NCBI GenBank assembly: GCA_903928345.1
Contig: CAIYQO010000194.1
Coordinates: 62,001-126,000, forward strand
Direction of reading: 5' to 3'
Length of the DNA stretch: 64,000 nt
DNA from: an uncultured bacterium
GTDB taxonomy: Bacteria > Armatimonadota > Hebobacteria > CAIYQO01
Positions within the stretch are counted from its first letter, which is position 1, and every line of letters starts with the position of its first letter. Both the position numbers and the translations under genes were made by a program. This document shows, piece after piece, positions 56,101 through 63,519 of the stretch. Under the pieces are notes generated by a model. It was not told where the DNA came from. It saw only the letters and a list, made by a program, of their open reading frames with translations, and did no database searches.

Positions 56101-56967
56101 GCGCGCTACCGGCTGGACGGCGCGGCGACGTATACGAAGCACCGCACCGCCTTCACCTGGGACGGCAACGGCGCCCCCGCCGGCCCCGCCCCGCTGGCGG
56201 ATAAGACGGGCGGCGACGTGCTGCAGCGCCAACTCACCATCAAGAAGGTGACGCCCCTGCCGGTGGATGGCGACTGGACGCCGTGGGCGGCGCAGGGTGT
56301 CACCGCGCAGATCGTCGGCCTGCCCTGCAACGTGGGCTTCAAGCGCACCATGGCCGACGGGCTGATGCAGTCCTTCCGCGAAGGCACCATGATCGGCGCG
56401 CTGGCGCACGACGACAATAACTTCTACGCCTACTTCGTGGTCGCCGACGACACCGTGCGCTTCGACGCCACCACGCCCTTCATGCTGTGGGCCTACGACT
56501 CCATCGAGCTGTGGGCGGAAGAGGAGCAGTTCGGCCTGGGCATGACGCGCGACGGCACGCCGACGCTCTTCAAATGGCGCCAGCACAACGCCAAGGGCGG
56601 CGACTGGGCGGCCAACTACGCGCTGCCGAAGGAAGACATCTGGGCGCAGAAGCTGACCGACCTGGGCGCGCACCCGTTGGGCCAGCAACTGGCGGCGATC
56701 ACCGGCACCTCCTTCACCGGGAAGATCGGCTACGCGGTGATGGCGCGCATCCCCTTCGAGGAAGTGAAGCTGGTGGGCGGCATCGCCGGGCGCAAGGGGG
56801 GCGAGATTCTGCCCATGACCGGCGCCGCCGGCGAAACGGTGCGTTTCGCCATCTCGCTCAACAACGTCTCGCTGCGCGGGCGCGCGCAGGACTACCAGAT
56901 CGACTGGCCCTCGGGCAAGATGTTCGCCGACCCCACGCGGTCGTACCCGTTCGTGCTGGGCGAGTAA
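53119..56967 (+). CDS. Large exported beta-helix / beta-propeller protein
   Basis: The product has 1,282 residues. A signal peptide (MRSWLLLFLLLPLALHA) is followed by YYVRQHGSDAADGKTPKTAF, the start of a right-handed beta-helix of the pectate-lyase type (about 20-330). A FlgD-like Ig unit (VYWDGRDDLGNPAPAGKYQVRAI, about 355-400) follows. Then come repeated beta-propeller blades (about 410-1010; LRVLPDGG-like VVLPDGGFLV, ACAADGTLWVVSG, AFLPDGRLLLTEHS). The C-terminal sandwich (about 1040-1282) begins VDGDWTPWA, like CBM9/DOMON modules. It is probably a polysaccharide-active or -binding exoprotein; no catalytic residues can be assigned. GGAGGTG precedes the ATG. Bases about 53500-54080 are clearly AT-richer than the rest. 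Confidence 0.85.
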   Translation: MRSWLLLFLLLPLALHAETYYVRQHGSDAADGKTPKTAFATVLRGAQALQNADTLVIGPGAYTANAFMADRCGAGDAAFAITGDESGKLTGDPAGAVVVAPQVAGEPALSFYRCISLAISGLTFRGTGQGIMLEKCQTIGVQQCTFDGLSRGVAVDGCKTVYIMTSVISGCTLGIFIKSSSNVCVGQNTIVNATSAGVIVLSSNQGYIEGCLFANNNTNFTVDDISANDCSSNSNALSGITGPWGAVPPVANVYEWSAASGQDSKSIFLTPSFVNSKTHDFHIDPHISWPGGLPGMGISLEYTTDRDGKPYRQHGAGYCVGAYDFPDPIIPTGWKALKADLGKEELGNGVRQSAGVFTEDGTLVRTLLADATGVQTVYWDGRDDLGNPAPAGKYQVRAISHNVRLLDDGAIGDNGNPRGTYNCDAADHVVVLPDGGFLVSASYDEAGYAIRRYNAVGQSTFASALAETGFWGLGMHGADVIGGLGKDDTARLVRIVLPGERGFMASGADDYPLLAKREKGTPMGLAVKGNNAYAALAGLNEVRRIDLTTGQVTAKWPVANVGDIACAADGTLWVVSGTDVLALGDDGTPGKRYTTPLAAVDFLAAGNGRLAAIDRKACKVALLDAATGHVITTLGKDRTKSYFMPVTPDTFRDPRGAAFLPDGRLLLTEHSRVRMIDLEHPTSSVDLVSNFMESCVTHPTKPEYVYCGLGVYHVDEQTRAWQWVVETPCPPFVFTKENDPWYEKRIGSPGASLVIGGRPFIVYYAIGKGVTLQMYDVTDPLQPRLALNYDNTDKVLGGWAYDTISFGKGGDLICANQTYTLSFRTIPCKGLDANNNPVYDFAHPVVAGPQKDPSPRDMKEISAIAADRTTGDVYYLATTALYNKMVPGWGADGTGVGRNTPQGVPLWYAKSSGGNYMSISTVNDGKQSWIFAAKSFGGQTDVFDDDGLRVTTGNWGWPSGYSIGFVDVRFGIHAYRRADGGVGAYVEDDAIGRFARYRLDGAATYTKHRTAFTWDGNGAPAGPAPLADKTGGDVLQRQLTIKKVTPLPVDGDWTPWAAQGVTAQIVGLPCNVGFKRTMADGLMQSFREGTMIGALAHDDNNFYAYFVVADDTVRFDATTPFMLWAYDSIELWAEEEQFGLGMTRDGTPTLFKWRQHNAKGGDWAANYALPKEDIWAQKLTDLGAHPLGQQLAAITGTSFTGKIGYAVMARIPFEEVKLVGGIAGRKGGEILPMTGAAGETVRFAISLNNVSLRGRAQDYQIDWPSGKMFADPTRSYPFVLGE

Positions 56968-56992
56968 CGCGGCGCCCGTGAAGCCCTGCGAG

Positions 56993-57025
56993 CCCCCTGT
57001 CCGCAATACGGGCAGGGGGTTATTT
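56993..57025 (+). terminator. Intrinsic terminator of the beta-helix gene
   Basis: An 11-bp stem (CCCCCTGTCCG against CGGGCAGGGGG, one G-T pair), a five-base loop, then TTATTTGT. It lies 26 nt after the stop codon. Confidence 0.75.
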
Positions 57026-57039
57026 GTACCGGTTAACTA

Positions 57040-57067
57040 TTGACAGGTTCGGTGGGAGGGGTATAAT
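57040..57067 (+). promoter_or_regulatory. Strong promoter of the third prepilin-like gene
   Basis: Consensus TTGACA, a 16-nt spacer and consensus TATAAT, followed by AAATCAT, a word also found just after the -10 of the second paralogue. The ATG is about 30 nt downstream with GGAGG between. This is the best sigma-70-type match in the window. Confidence 0.85.
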
Positions 57068-57097
57068 AAATCATCCCTTATTGGAGGTCTCTCTCCT

Positions 57098-58264
57098 ATG
57101 CGCAAAGGCTTTACGCTCATCGAACTCCTGGTCGTCATCGCGATAATAGCGATTCTGGCGGCCATCCTCTTCCCCGTGTTCGCCAAAGCGCGCGAAAAGG
57201 CACGGCAGACGGCCTGTCTGAATAACCAGCGTCAGATCGCCACGGCATGCCTGATGTACGCGCAGGACAACAACGAACTACTGCCCACCGGCGCCACCGT
57301 GTGGGGTTCCCTCAACATGGACAAAGGCGTGCTGATCTGCCCCACCCTCGGCACGAAGTACTCCAACGGTTACGGCTACGACATGCAGTGCGACGGCGTG
57401 GCCCTCGGTGAAATCACCGACACCTCCGGCACCGTGCTCACCGCCGACGCGGTGACCACCGCCAACAACCTGCTCTACTCCCCCGCCAACGTCGACTACC
57501 GCCACGGCAGCAAGACCATCATGACCTGCGTGGACGGCCACGCGGAGATCACCACCCTCGCGCTGGTCTGCCCGCCGCTCACTAACGACCTGACCTCCGG
57601 CCTGCCCACCGGCACGTTGGTCGACGGCACCAATGGCTGGACCCGCACCGGGTATTACCGCAACGGGTATGCCTACACGAACTACGACGACGGCGCCGGC
57701 TTCCCCGGTGGCGACAAGGGTGGCGGCGGCAACAGCCATCAGTGCAACGTAAACACGTCGTATGGCCAACCCGCGCCCTGTCTGTATTTGGCAGCCAACT
57801 CCGACGGGCAGAGCAACGAGAGCTGCTCGCATACCATCAGTGTGCCGACGGGTTCCACGGCGTGGGCGGTGTCGATGGACGCCGAGTTGATGGACATCGC
57901 CGGGCAGAACGACCGCTCGCAGATTTACATTACGCTCAACGATTCTACCGCCAAGACGGTCGTCTATTTCTACCTGTATGACTGGAACAACACCGGTTAC
58001 GGCGTGAACTTCAACAACAAGGTGATTTACAGCAGCGGCGTCGCCCACGGCATCTATCCCAACATGGGCGGCTGGCGGCACCTGACCTTCGTCGGCTACG
58101 GCTCGCAGGTTTGCCTGGCCGTCAACGGCACGCTCTTCACCGGTTCCGTCTACACGGCCGGCGCCAACGTCATGGACCCGGTACAGACGTTGAAATTTTT
58201 AGACGTCACCGGCTACGGCAACATTCGCATCGGCTTCGACAACGTGAAGTACGGCGCGAAGTAA
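57098..58264 (+). CDS. Prepilin-type exoprotein with H-X9-DG motif (third paralogue)
   Basis: The 388 residues start [11 protein letters not shown] with the same KAREKARQT continuation as the other two paralogues. H-X9-DG is at [12 protein letters not shown]. The rest (about 170-388) is a beta-sandwich-like region rich in Gly, Asn and Tyr ([41 protein letters not shown]). It is likely processed by a prepilin peptidase and exported. The gene is monocistronic with its own promoter and terminator. Confidence 0.88.
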   Translation: MRKGFTLIELLVVIAIIAILAAILFPVFAKAREKARQTACLNNQRQIATACLMYAQDNNELLPTGATVWGSLNMDKGVLICPTLGTKYSNGYGYDMQCDGVALGEITDTSGTVLTADAVTTANNLLYSPANVDYRHGSKTIMTCVDGHAEITTLALVCPPLTNDLTSGLPTGTLVDGTNGWTRTGYYRNGYAYTNYDDGAGFPGGDKGGGGNSHQCNVNTSYGQPAPCLYLAANSDGQSNESCSHTISVPTGSTAWAVSMDAELMDIAGQNDRSQIYITLNDSTAKTVVYFYLYDWNNTGYGVNFNNKVIYSSGVAHGIYPNMGGWRHLTFVGYGSQVCLAVNGTLFTGSVYTAGANVMDPVQTLKFLDVTGYGNIRIGFDNVKYGAK

Positions 58265-58279
58265 CTCCTTCCCCAGACG

Positions 58280-58323
58280 TAAAAACGCACCCCCGGCCGC
58301 GCGGCCGGGGGTGCGTCTGTTTT
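58280..58323. terminator. Bidirectional intrinsic terminator (third prepilin-like gene / hicB)
   Basis: A perfect 14-bp stem (ACGCACCCCCGGCC and its complement) with loop GCGC. On the + strand it is followed by CTGTTTT; on the - strand by five T. It lies between two convergent units and can serve both. Confidence 0.88.
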
Positions 58324-58340
58324 ACCAGGGGGTGCATATA

Positions 58341-58748
58341 TCAGGCGGACTTCTGCACGCCGAGGGCTTCCTTCAGCGCCGCTTGCAGCACCTGGGAGTA
58401 GTTGACGCGGTGGCGGTCGGCTAATTGTTTGAGCCATTTGGGCATCGTCACGGTCGTTTTGACCGCCTGGTTCTCCCGCGTGCGACGCATCAGCAGTAGA
58501 TTGGCGACAATCAGCACCACCGCCTGATCCGAATTCGGGTGCAGATCATGCACCGGCGTGGGTGCCGGAATCGGCATCTCGTCTTCTTCGAGAATGCTCA
58601 GGTAGCCTTCGAGCGCCTCCTGTGCCATCCAGTAGGCATCCTCTGCCGTGTCGGCACACGTCACGCACCCGGGAAGATCGGGAAACGCCACACTCACCGC
58701 ACCGTCTTCAAAGGTGAACACCGCGGGATAGATCCGCATGTCGGACAT
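58341..58748 (-). CDS. hicB: HicB-family antitoxin
   Basis: Antitoxin of a type II toxin-antitoxin pair, 135 residues. The N-terminal partial RNase H-like HicB fold reads YPAVFTFEDGAVSVAFPDLPGC and AEDAYWMAQEALEGYL. The C-terminal ribbon-helix-helix reads VKTTVTMPKWLKQLADRHRVNYSQVLQAALK and would bind the operator. It starts 12 nt after hicA. Confidence 0.92.
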   Translation of the reverse strand: MSDMRIYPAVFTFEDGAVSVAFPDLPGCVTCADTAEDAYWMAQEALEGYLSILEEDEMPIPAPTPVHDLHPNSDQAVVLIVANLLLMRRTRENQAVKTTVTMPKWLKQLADRHRVNYSQVLQAALKEALGVQKSA

Positions 58749-58760
58749 AATAACCTCGCC

Positions 58761-58949
58761 TTACACCAGTTGCGCCTGCTTCAGGATGGCGTGCGCCGTG
58801 CCCTTCGGCAATGACTTTTTCGGGTGCGGGATCGTTACGATACCCGGTTTCGCCGGATGCTTGAAATGATAATGGCTGCCGGTCACCTTCCGTAGATACC
58901 ATCCATCTGCTTCGACCAGCTTGATTAGATCCGTCGAACTGTAATCCAT
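58761..58949 (-). CDS. hicA: HicA-family mRNA interferase toxin
   Basis: A 62-residue double-stranded RNA-binding-fold toxin that cuts mRNA on or off the ribosome. It contains SSTDLIKLVEADGWYLRK, the catalytic His in TGSHYHFKHP, and the usual end VTIPHPKKSLPKGTAHAIL. The ATG at 58949 matches the family start; the longer upstream frame is not part of the gene. Its promoter and operator are just upstream. Confidence 0.92.
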   Translation of the reverse strand: MDYSSTDLIKLVEADGWYLRKVTGSHYHFKHPAKPGIVTIPHPKKSLPKGTAHAILKQAQLV

Positions 58950-58977
58950 CGGTATCGTCCCACATCCCAGGAATGAA

Positions 58978-59014
58978 TACATACTATTATATGTACAACG
59001 ACGCCGGATGGCAA
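58978..59014 (-). promoter_or_regulatory. hicAB promoter with palindromic operator over the -10
   Basis: On the minus strand, TTGCCA (59014-59009), a 17-nt spacer and TATAAT (58991-58986). The -10 lies inside an inverted repeat, TACATA and TATGTA (58978-58995, 6-nt gap). This is where a HicB ribbon-helix-helix repressor would bind; the binding is inferred. Confidence 0.75.
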
Positions 59015-59067
59015 GGATTTGCGCTATTTGCAAGGTGCTTCCCCTCATCTCGGCGAATTGATGTACT

Positions 59068-60426
59068 ATGCGCTTTACGCGCCTGGAAGTGTTTACCGGG
59101 GTTCGTTTCACTCGCGCGTACCCGCCCGGCGTGTCCGTGCCGGGGGGGCGTTTCGGGTGGCCGCCGCGCACCTTCGATCTCGACTACCACCCCTTCTTCC
59201 TCGGGTGGCTGTCGCGCTGGGTGTGGCGCTTCGTGTCGTACCGCGTCACGAAGGCCGGACACTGGTTCTTCTGGCCCACGCTGGCCATCGCCCTACTCGG
59301 CAGCACCTCGCTGGACGTGCAGGCGTATGTGCTTTTCCTCTACGTCGGTTTGCTGTGGGCCGTCGCCCTGGTGACGGCGCTCTGCCTGCCGCCGCGCGTG
59401 GCGCTGGAGGTGCTGCACACCGAGCGCATCTGCGCGGGGGAGACACTGCCCATCGACATCGGCGTGGAGAACCAGGGGAGCCGCCCGCTGCCGGCGCTGG
59501 AGGTGCTGCCCATCCGCGTGCCGCCGGGGCTGGCGCCGGAGCCGCCGCTGGGGGTGCTGGCGCCGCCGCTGGCGCCGGGAGCGCGGGCGCGAGTGCGGTT
59601 GGGCCTGCGTGCACTGCACCGCGGTGTCTACGCCCTACCCGGCTACCAGGTCGCCACCGACTTCCCCTTCGGCCTCTTTTACGCCTACCGCCTGCACCTG
59701 CGCGCGCGTCCGCTGCTGGTCTACCCGCACTTCACGCGCCTCATGGAGCTGGCGCTGCCGCAGGGGTTCCGTGGGGCGCCGGGCGGGGTGGCGCTGCGCG
59801 CGCGGCAGGGGGATTCCTTCGAGCTGCTCGGTACGCGGGAGTACCAGCAGGGCGACAGTGTGCGCAATATCGACTGGCGCGCCACCGCCCGCATGCAGAC
59901 GGCCATCGTGCGCGAGTATTCGCAGGAGTATCTGCAACGCGTCGGCGTGGTGCTCGATACCTACGTGCCGAAGCGCGCAAAGCCGGGAGCGTATGAGGAT
60001 TTCGAGCGCGCCGTGTCGCTCTGCGCGGGGATCAGCGACTACATGGCGCGTAAGGAATACATGGTCGACCTGTTCGCCGCCGGGCCGAACCTTTACCATC
60101 TGACCGCCGGACGCAGCCTGACCTACCTGGACGAGATCCTCGACATCCTCGCCTGCGTGGGGCACAACCCGGAGGAGCCCTTCGCCACGCTGGAGCCGGA
60201 GATCAGCCAGACACTGGGGAAGATCTCCCTGGTCATCGGCGTCTTCCTCGACTGGAACCCCGCCCGGCAGGCCTTCGTGGAGGGGTTGGCGCGGCACGGC
60301 ACGGCGGTGAAGGTGGTGGTGGTGCGCGACACCCCGTGCACCACCAGTCCGCAGGCGTCGCCGTGGCCGGGCGGACTGACGGTGATCTCTAAAGCCGACT
60401 TCCTGGCCGGCGCGGAGGTGCTCTGA
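59068..60426 (+). CDS. DUF58-domain membrane protein
   Basis: The 452 residues have two hydrophobic spans at about 70-106, an Ig-like stretch (ERICAGETLPIDIGVENQGS) and a vWA-like DUF58 domain with the signature TREYQQGDSVRNIDWRATAR. These proteins occur in operons with MoxR ATPases and transglutaminase-like proteins; the joint function is thought to be assembly or modification of envelope proteins. There is no clear ribosome binding site before the ATG. The stop overlaps the next ATG by one base. Confidence 0.9.
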   Translation: MRFTRLEVFTGVRFTRAYPPGVSVPGGRFGWPPRTFDLDYHPFFLGWLSRWVWRFVSYRVTKAGHWFFWPTLAIALLGSTSLDVQAYVLFLYVGLLWAVALVTALCLPPRVALEVLHTERICAGETLPIDIGVENQGSRPLPALEVLPIRVPPGLAPEPPLGVLAPPLAPGARARVRLGLRALHRGVYALPGYQVATDFPFGLFYAYRLHLRARPLLVYPHFTRLMELALPQGFRGAPGGVALRARQGDSFELLGTREYQQGDSVRNIDWRATARMQTAIVREYSQEYLQRVGVVLDTYVPKRAKPGAYEDFERAVSLCAGISDYMARKEYMVDLFAAGPNLYHLTAGRSLTYLDEILDILACVGHNPEEPFATLEPEISQTLGKISLVIGVFLDWNPARQAFVEGLARHGTAVKVVVVRDTPCTTSPQASPWPGGLTVISKADFLAGAEVL

Positions 60427-62330
60427 TGGTCGAGCGTCCACCGCTGCCGTTGCTGACCATGCTGCTGGTGCCCATCGTCACGCTCTTTCTCTCCACGCAG
60501 GCCTCTCCGCTGCTGCTCGTGTGCCTGCTGCTCATCGTACTGGCATATCCCGTGCGCTGGCGCCTCGACGTAGAGGCCGCCGCCTGGGCGGTGCGGCTGG
60601 GGCTGTTCCTGGCCGCCGCCGTCACCGCCCTTCTCAACTCGCCGGAAAGCCTCTCCAGCCCCATCGACCTGCGCTGGACGAACGTCATCGGCGCCATCTG
60701 CGCGGTAGAGGTCACGCTGCAGCTCTGGCGCGCGCGGCCCCATCGCGGGTTGCTCTTCACCCTGCCCGGCGTGGTTTTTCTGATGGCGAGCAACACGGTG
60801 ACCGCGGGGATCATCCCCTTTGCGGCGCCGGCGTACCTGCTCGCCCTCATGCTCACGCTGCCCGGGCACCGCGGCGCCCCCGCCCCGCGCGCGCCGCGGT
60901 TGGCGCGCGCCGCCGTGCTGTTGCTGGCGGGGACGCTGGCGCTGGGACTGCTCTGCAACGTCGAGGTATACCGGCACCGCCTGGGCATTTACGCGCTGGG
61001 CGAGCGCCTGATGGGCCTGCACGAGCCGGATGTCGCCGGCGTCTCCCTCGACCCGTCGCTGGGGGACACCTTCGGCCTGCGCGGCTCCCCACGGCGCATG
61101 TTGCGGCTGACGGGCTATGCCCAACCGCTCTACCTGCGCGCGATGGCCTTCGACACCTACGACCACGGGCAGTGGCTGCCGAAGGCGGACGCGCGCGGGC
61201 TGATGCTCATCTACAAGCACGGCGCCACCCCCAAAATGCCCGGGCAACGCGTGCACGTGGCGCCGCTCACCCCGGAGGCGCGCCAGGTGATCTACCTGCC
61301 GCTGCGCGCCGCCGGGCTGATCGGCGACACCACGCCCCAATGGGCGCCGCAGGACGGCGGACCGGTAGAGGGATCGACGACCACGTGGCAGGCGTATGAC
61401 TTCGCGCTGGCGCGTCCCGGTGCCCCGGCACTGTGGCCCGCGCCGGACGCCACGCATCGCGCCGCGCTGCTCACCGTGCCGCGCGAGATCGATCGCCGCG
61501 TGTGCGCGCTGGCGGCACGCATCGGGACGCACACGCAGACGGCGCAGGAGAAGATCAACGCCGTGACCGACTACCTGCTGCTGCACTACCGGTACAGCAC
61601 CTATTTCCGCGCGGGGACGGGCGATCCGGTGTCGCGCTTCCTGCTTGGGCACGACGGCGCGCACTGCGAGTATTTCGCCGCCGGCGCCACCATGCTGCTG
61701 CGCTGCCTGGGCGTGCCCACCCGCTACGTGATCGGCTACTACGCCCACGAGCCGCGCGACGGCGGGCTGCTGGTGCGCCAGCGCGATGCCCATGCCTGGG
61801 CGGAAAGCTGGGTGGATGGTCGCTGGGTGACGGTGGACGCCACCCCCGGCGGCGGGCGCCCGGACGGGTCGGACGAGGGGCGGCCGGGTATGCTGCTGAT
61901 GCTGTGGGAGGACGTACAGGACCTGTTCGCCCGCGTGCAGACGTGGATCACCACCCTGGCGCCGCTGCAACTCGTCGGCGTGGTGGCGCTGGTGGTGGTG
62001 CCCTTCTTCCTGTGGCAGATGTGGAACGCGCGCCGCGCCCGCGTGCGGGTCGTCGCCGCCGCGGGGTATCCGGTGCCCGACGCCGTGCTGCGCGCCTATA
62101 CCGAGCGCTTCACCGCCTGGTTGGGACGCGCCGGCGCGCCGTGCCCGGAAACGCGTCCGTGGGGCGAGCACGTGGCCCGTCATCCGCTGCCGCAAGCCGC
62201 CGCCTTCGTGGCCGCCTACAACGCCGCGCGCTTCGGCGCGCCGATCCCCGACGCCGCGGCGCACCTCGCCGCGCTGCTGACCGAACTGGAACGCGGGCCG
62301 CTGCCGCACGCACCCCATGAGGAGGGATAA
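60426..62330 (+). CDS. Membrane transglutaminase-like protein (DUF3488/TgpA type)
   Basis: The 634 residues begin with about five N-terminal spans. An external transglutaminase-like domain (about 330-480) follows, with Cys in DGAHCEYFAAG, His in RDAHAWAESW and Asp in VTVDATPGGG, forming the C-H-D triad. One more span (about 515-537) and a cytoplasmic DUF4129-like tail complete it. It resembles TgpA of pseudomonads. It is translationally coupled to the DUF58 gene upstream, and the MoxR gene starts right after its stop. Confidence 0.92.
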   Translation: MVERPPLPLLTMLLVPIVTLFLSTQASPLLLVCLLLIVLAYPVRWRLDVEAAAWAVRLGLFLAAAVTALLNSPESLSSPIDLRWTNVIGAICAVEVTLQLWRARPHRGLLFTLPGVVFLMASNTVTAGIIPFAAPAYLLALMLTLPGHRGAPAPRAPRLARAAVLLLAGTLALGLLCNVEVYRHRLGIYALGERLMGLHEPDVAGVSLDPSLGDTFGLRGSPRRMLRLTGYAQPLYLRAMAFDTYDHGQWLPKADARGLMLIYKHGATPKMPGQRVHVAPLTPEARQVIYLPLRAAGLIGDTTPQWAPQDGGPVEGSTTTWQAYDFALARPGAPALWPAPDATHRAALLTVPREIDRRVCALAARIGTHTQTAQEKINAVTDYLLLHYRYSTYFRAGTGDPVSRFLLGHDGAHCEYFAAGATMLLRCLGVPTRYVIGYYAHEPRDGGLLVRQRDAHAWAESWVDGRWVTVDATPGGGRPDGSDEGRPGMLLMLWEDVQDLFARVQTWITTLAPLQLVGVVALVVVPFFLWQMWNARRARVRVVAAAGYPVPDAVLRAYTERFTAWLGRAGAPCPETRPWGEHVARHPLPQAAAFVAAYNAARFGAPIPDAAAHLAALLTELERGPLPHAPHEEG

Positions 62331-63266
62331 ATGCCAACCATCACCGCCGCCTTGCAGGCGCTGGAAACGAACTTGAACACCGTTATCCGCGGCAAGGCAG
62401 AGGCCATCCAACTGGTGGTTATTTCGCTGCTGGCCAACGGGCACACGCTGCTGGAGGACGTGCCCGGCACGGGGAAAACGACGCTGGCCAAATCGCTGGC
62501 GCGCTCCATCGACGGGGAGTTCCGGCGCATCCAGTTCACCCCCGACCTGCTGCCCGCCGACGTGACCGGCTCCAGCGTCTACCACCCGCAGGACGGCTCC
62601 TTCGAGTTCCGCGAGGGGCCGGTCTTCACCAATGTGCTGCTCGCCGACGAGATCAACCGCACCTCACCGCGCACGCAGTCGGCGCTGCTGGAGGTGATGA
62701 GCGAGCGCCAGGTGTCGGTGGAGGGGCACAAGCGCGCCGTGCCCGACCCCTTCTTCGTCATCGCCACGCAGAATCCGAGCGAATTCCACGGCACCTACCC
62801 GCTGCCCGAGGCGCAGCTCGACCGCTTCACCCTCTGCGTCACGCTGGGCTATCCGGCGCCCAGCGACGAGCTGGATATCCTCTACAGCCACAACGATCAC
62901 GAGCCCTTCGACGACCTGCAGCCGGTGGTGACTCCCGCGGAGATCCTGGCGCTGCAGCAGGCGGTGAAGGCGGTGCGCGTGGACCGCGCGGTGGCCGAGT
63001 ACCTGCTGCGCCTGGTGGACGCCACCCGCCGCGACCCGCGCGTGCGCCTGCCCATCTCCCCGCGCGGCTCGCTGGCGCTCTACCGCTGCGCCCAGGCGCT
63101 GGCCTTCCGCGCCGAGCGCGACTTCGTGCTCCCCGAGGACATCCGCGCGCTGGCCGTCCCCGTCCTCGCCCACCGCCTCACCCTCGACACCAAAGCCCGC
63201 TACGGCGGCGTGCTGCCCCAGCACCTGCTGGAAGAGGCGCTGGCGGGGATACCGGTGCCGCGGTGA
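62331..63266 (+). CDS. MoxR-family AAA+ ATPase
   Basis: The 311-residue ATPase has Walker A in LLEDVPGTGKTTLAKSLA, Walker B in NVLLADEINRTSPRTQSALLE, sensor 1 in IATQNPSEFHGTYPLPEAQLDRF, and an arginine/sensor 2 region RLPISPRGSLAL. MoxR proteins act as chaperone-like ATPases on partner proteins such as the DUF58 and transglutaminase products. GAGGAGGG lies just upstream. It is last in the operon, whereas MoxR is usually first. Confidence 0.94.
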   Translation: MPTITAALQALETNLNTVIRGKAEAIQLVVISLLANGHTLLEDVPGTGKTTLAKSLARSIDGEFRRIQFTPDLLPADVTGSSVYHPQDGSFEFREGPVFTNVLLADEINRTSPRTQSALLEVMSERQVSVEGHKRAVPDPFFVIATQNPSEFHGTYPLPEAQLDRFTLCVTLGYPAPSDELDILYSHNDHEPFDDLQPVVTPAEILALQQAVKAVRVDRAVAEYLLRLVDATRRDPRVRLPISPRGSLALYRCAQALAFRAERDFVLPEDIRALAVPVLAHRLTLDTKARYGGVLPQHLLEEALAGIPVPR

Positions 63267-63275
63267 TGGGGGAAC

Positions 63276-63464
63276 GAGAAACCGCAGATTACACAGATTT
63301 TCACAGAGTTTATGTGCCGGGTGAAAGAACGAGAAGGCGTACTTTGGAGTGCGGCAAGTATTGCCGCTTTCATTTTGTGACGATCTTCTCTACCGCTTCC
63401 GCGTGTAGCAGAACAGTTCATAATGGCGAAAAAAGGAAAGCGGCAATGCTTGCCGCACTCCAAA
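63276..63464. repeat. Composite intergenic repeat (G) with a long inverted repeat
   Basis: It begins with GAACGAGAAACCGCAGATTA and TTTTCACAGAG, then has an inverted pair of 29-nt arms (63343-63371 and 63436-63464, two changes), e.g. TTTGGAGTGCGGCAA. Each arm is itself a small hairpin (GCGGCAA/TTGCCGC). It lies between the MoxR stop and the next start; nothing else is seen in the gap. Confidence 0.75.
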
Positions 63465-63519
63465 ATGACTGCATTTACACCGATGTTCTGCCATGTTACA
63501 CTACCCCTTGGAGGATGAT

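Noticed and set aside
54016-57006. 996-codon minus-strand frame
   Set aside because: Antisense shadow of the beta-propeller protein; His/Arg/Gly-rich sequence without domains.
60123-62585. 820-codon minus-strand frame over the DUF58/transglutaminase genes
   Set aside because: Shadow frame; the plus-strand genes have full catalytic motifs and tight operon spacing.
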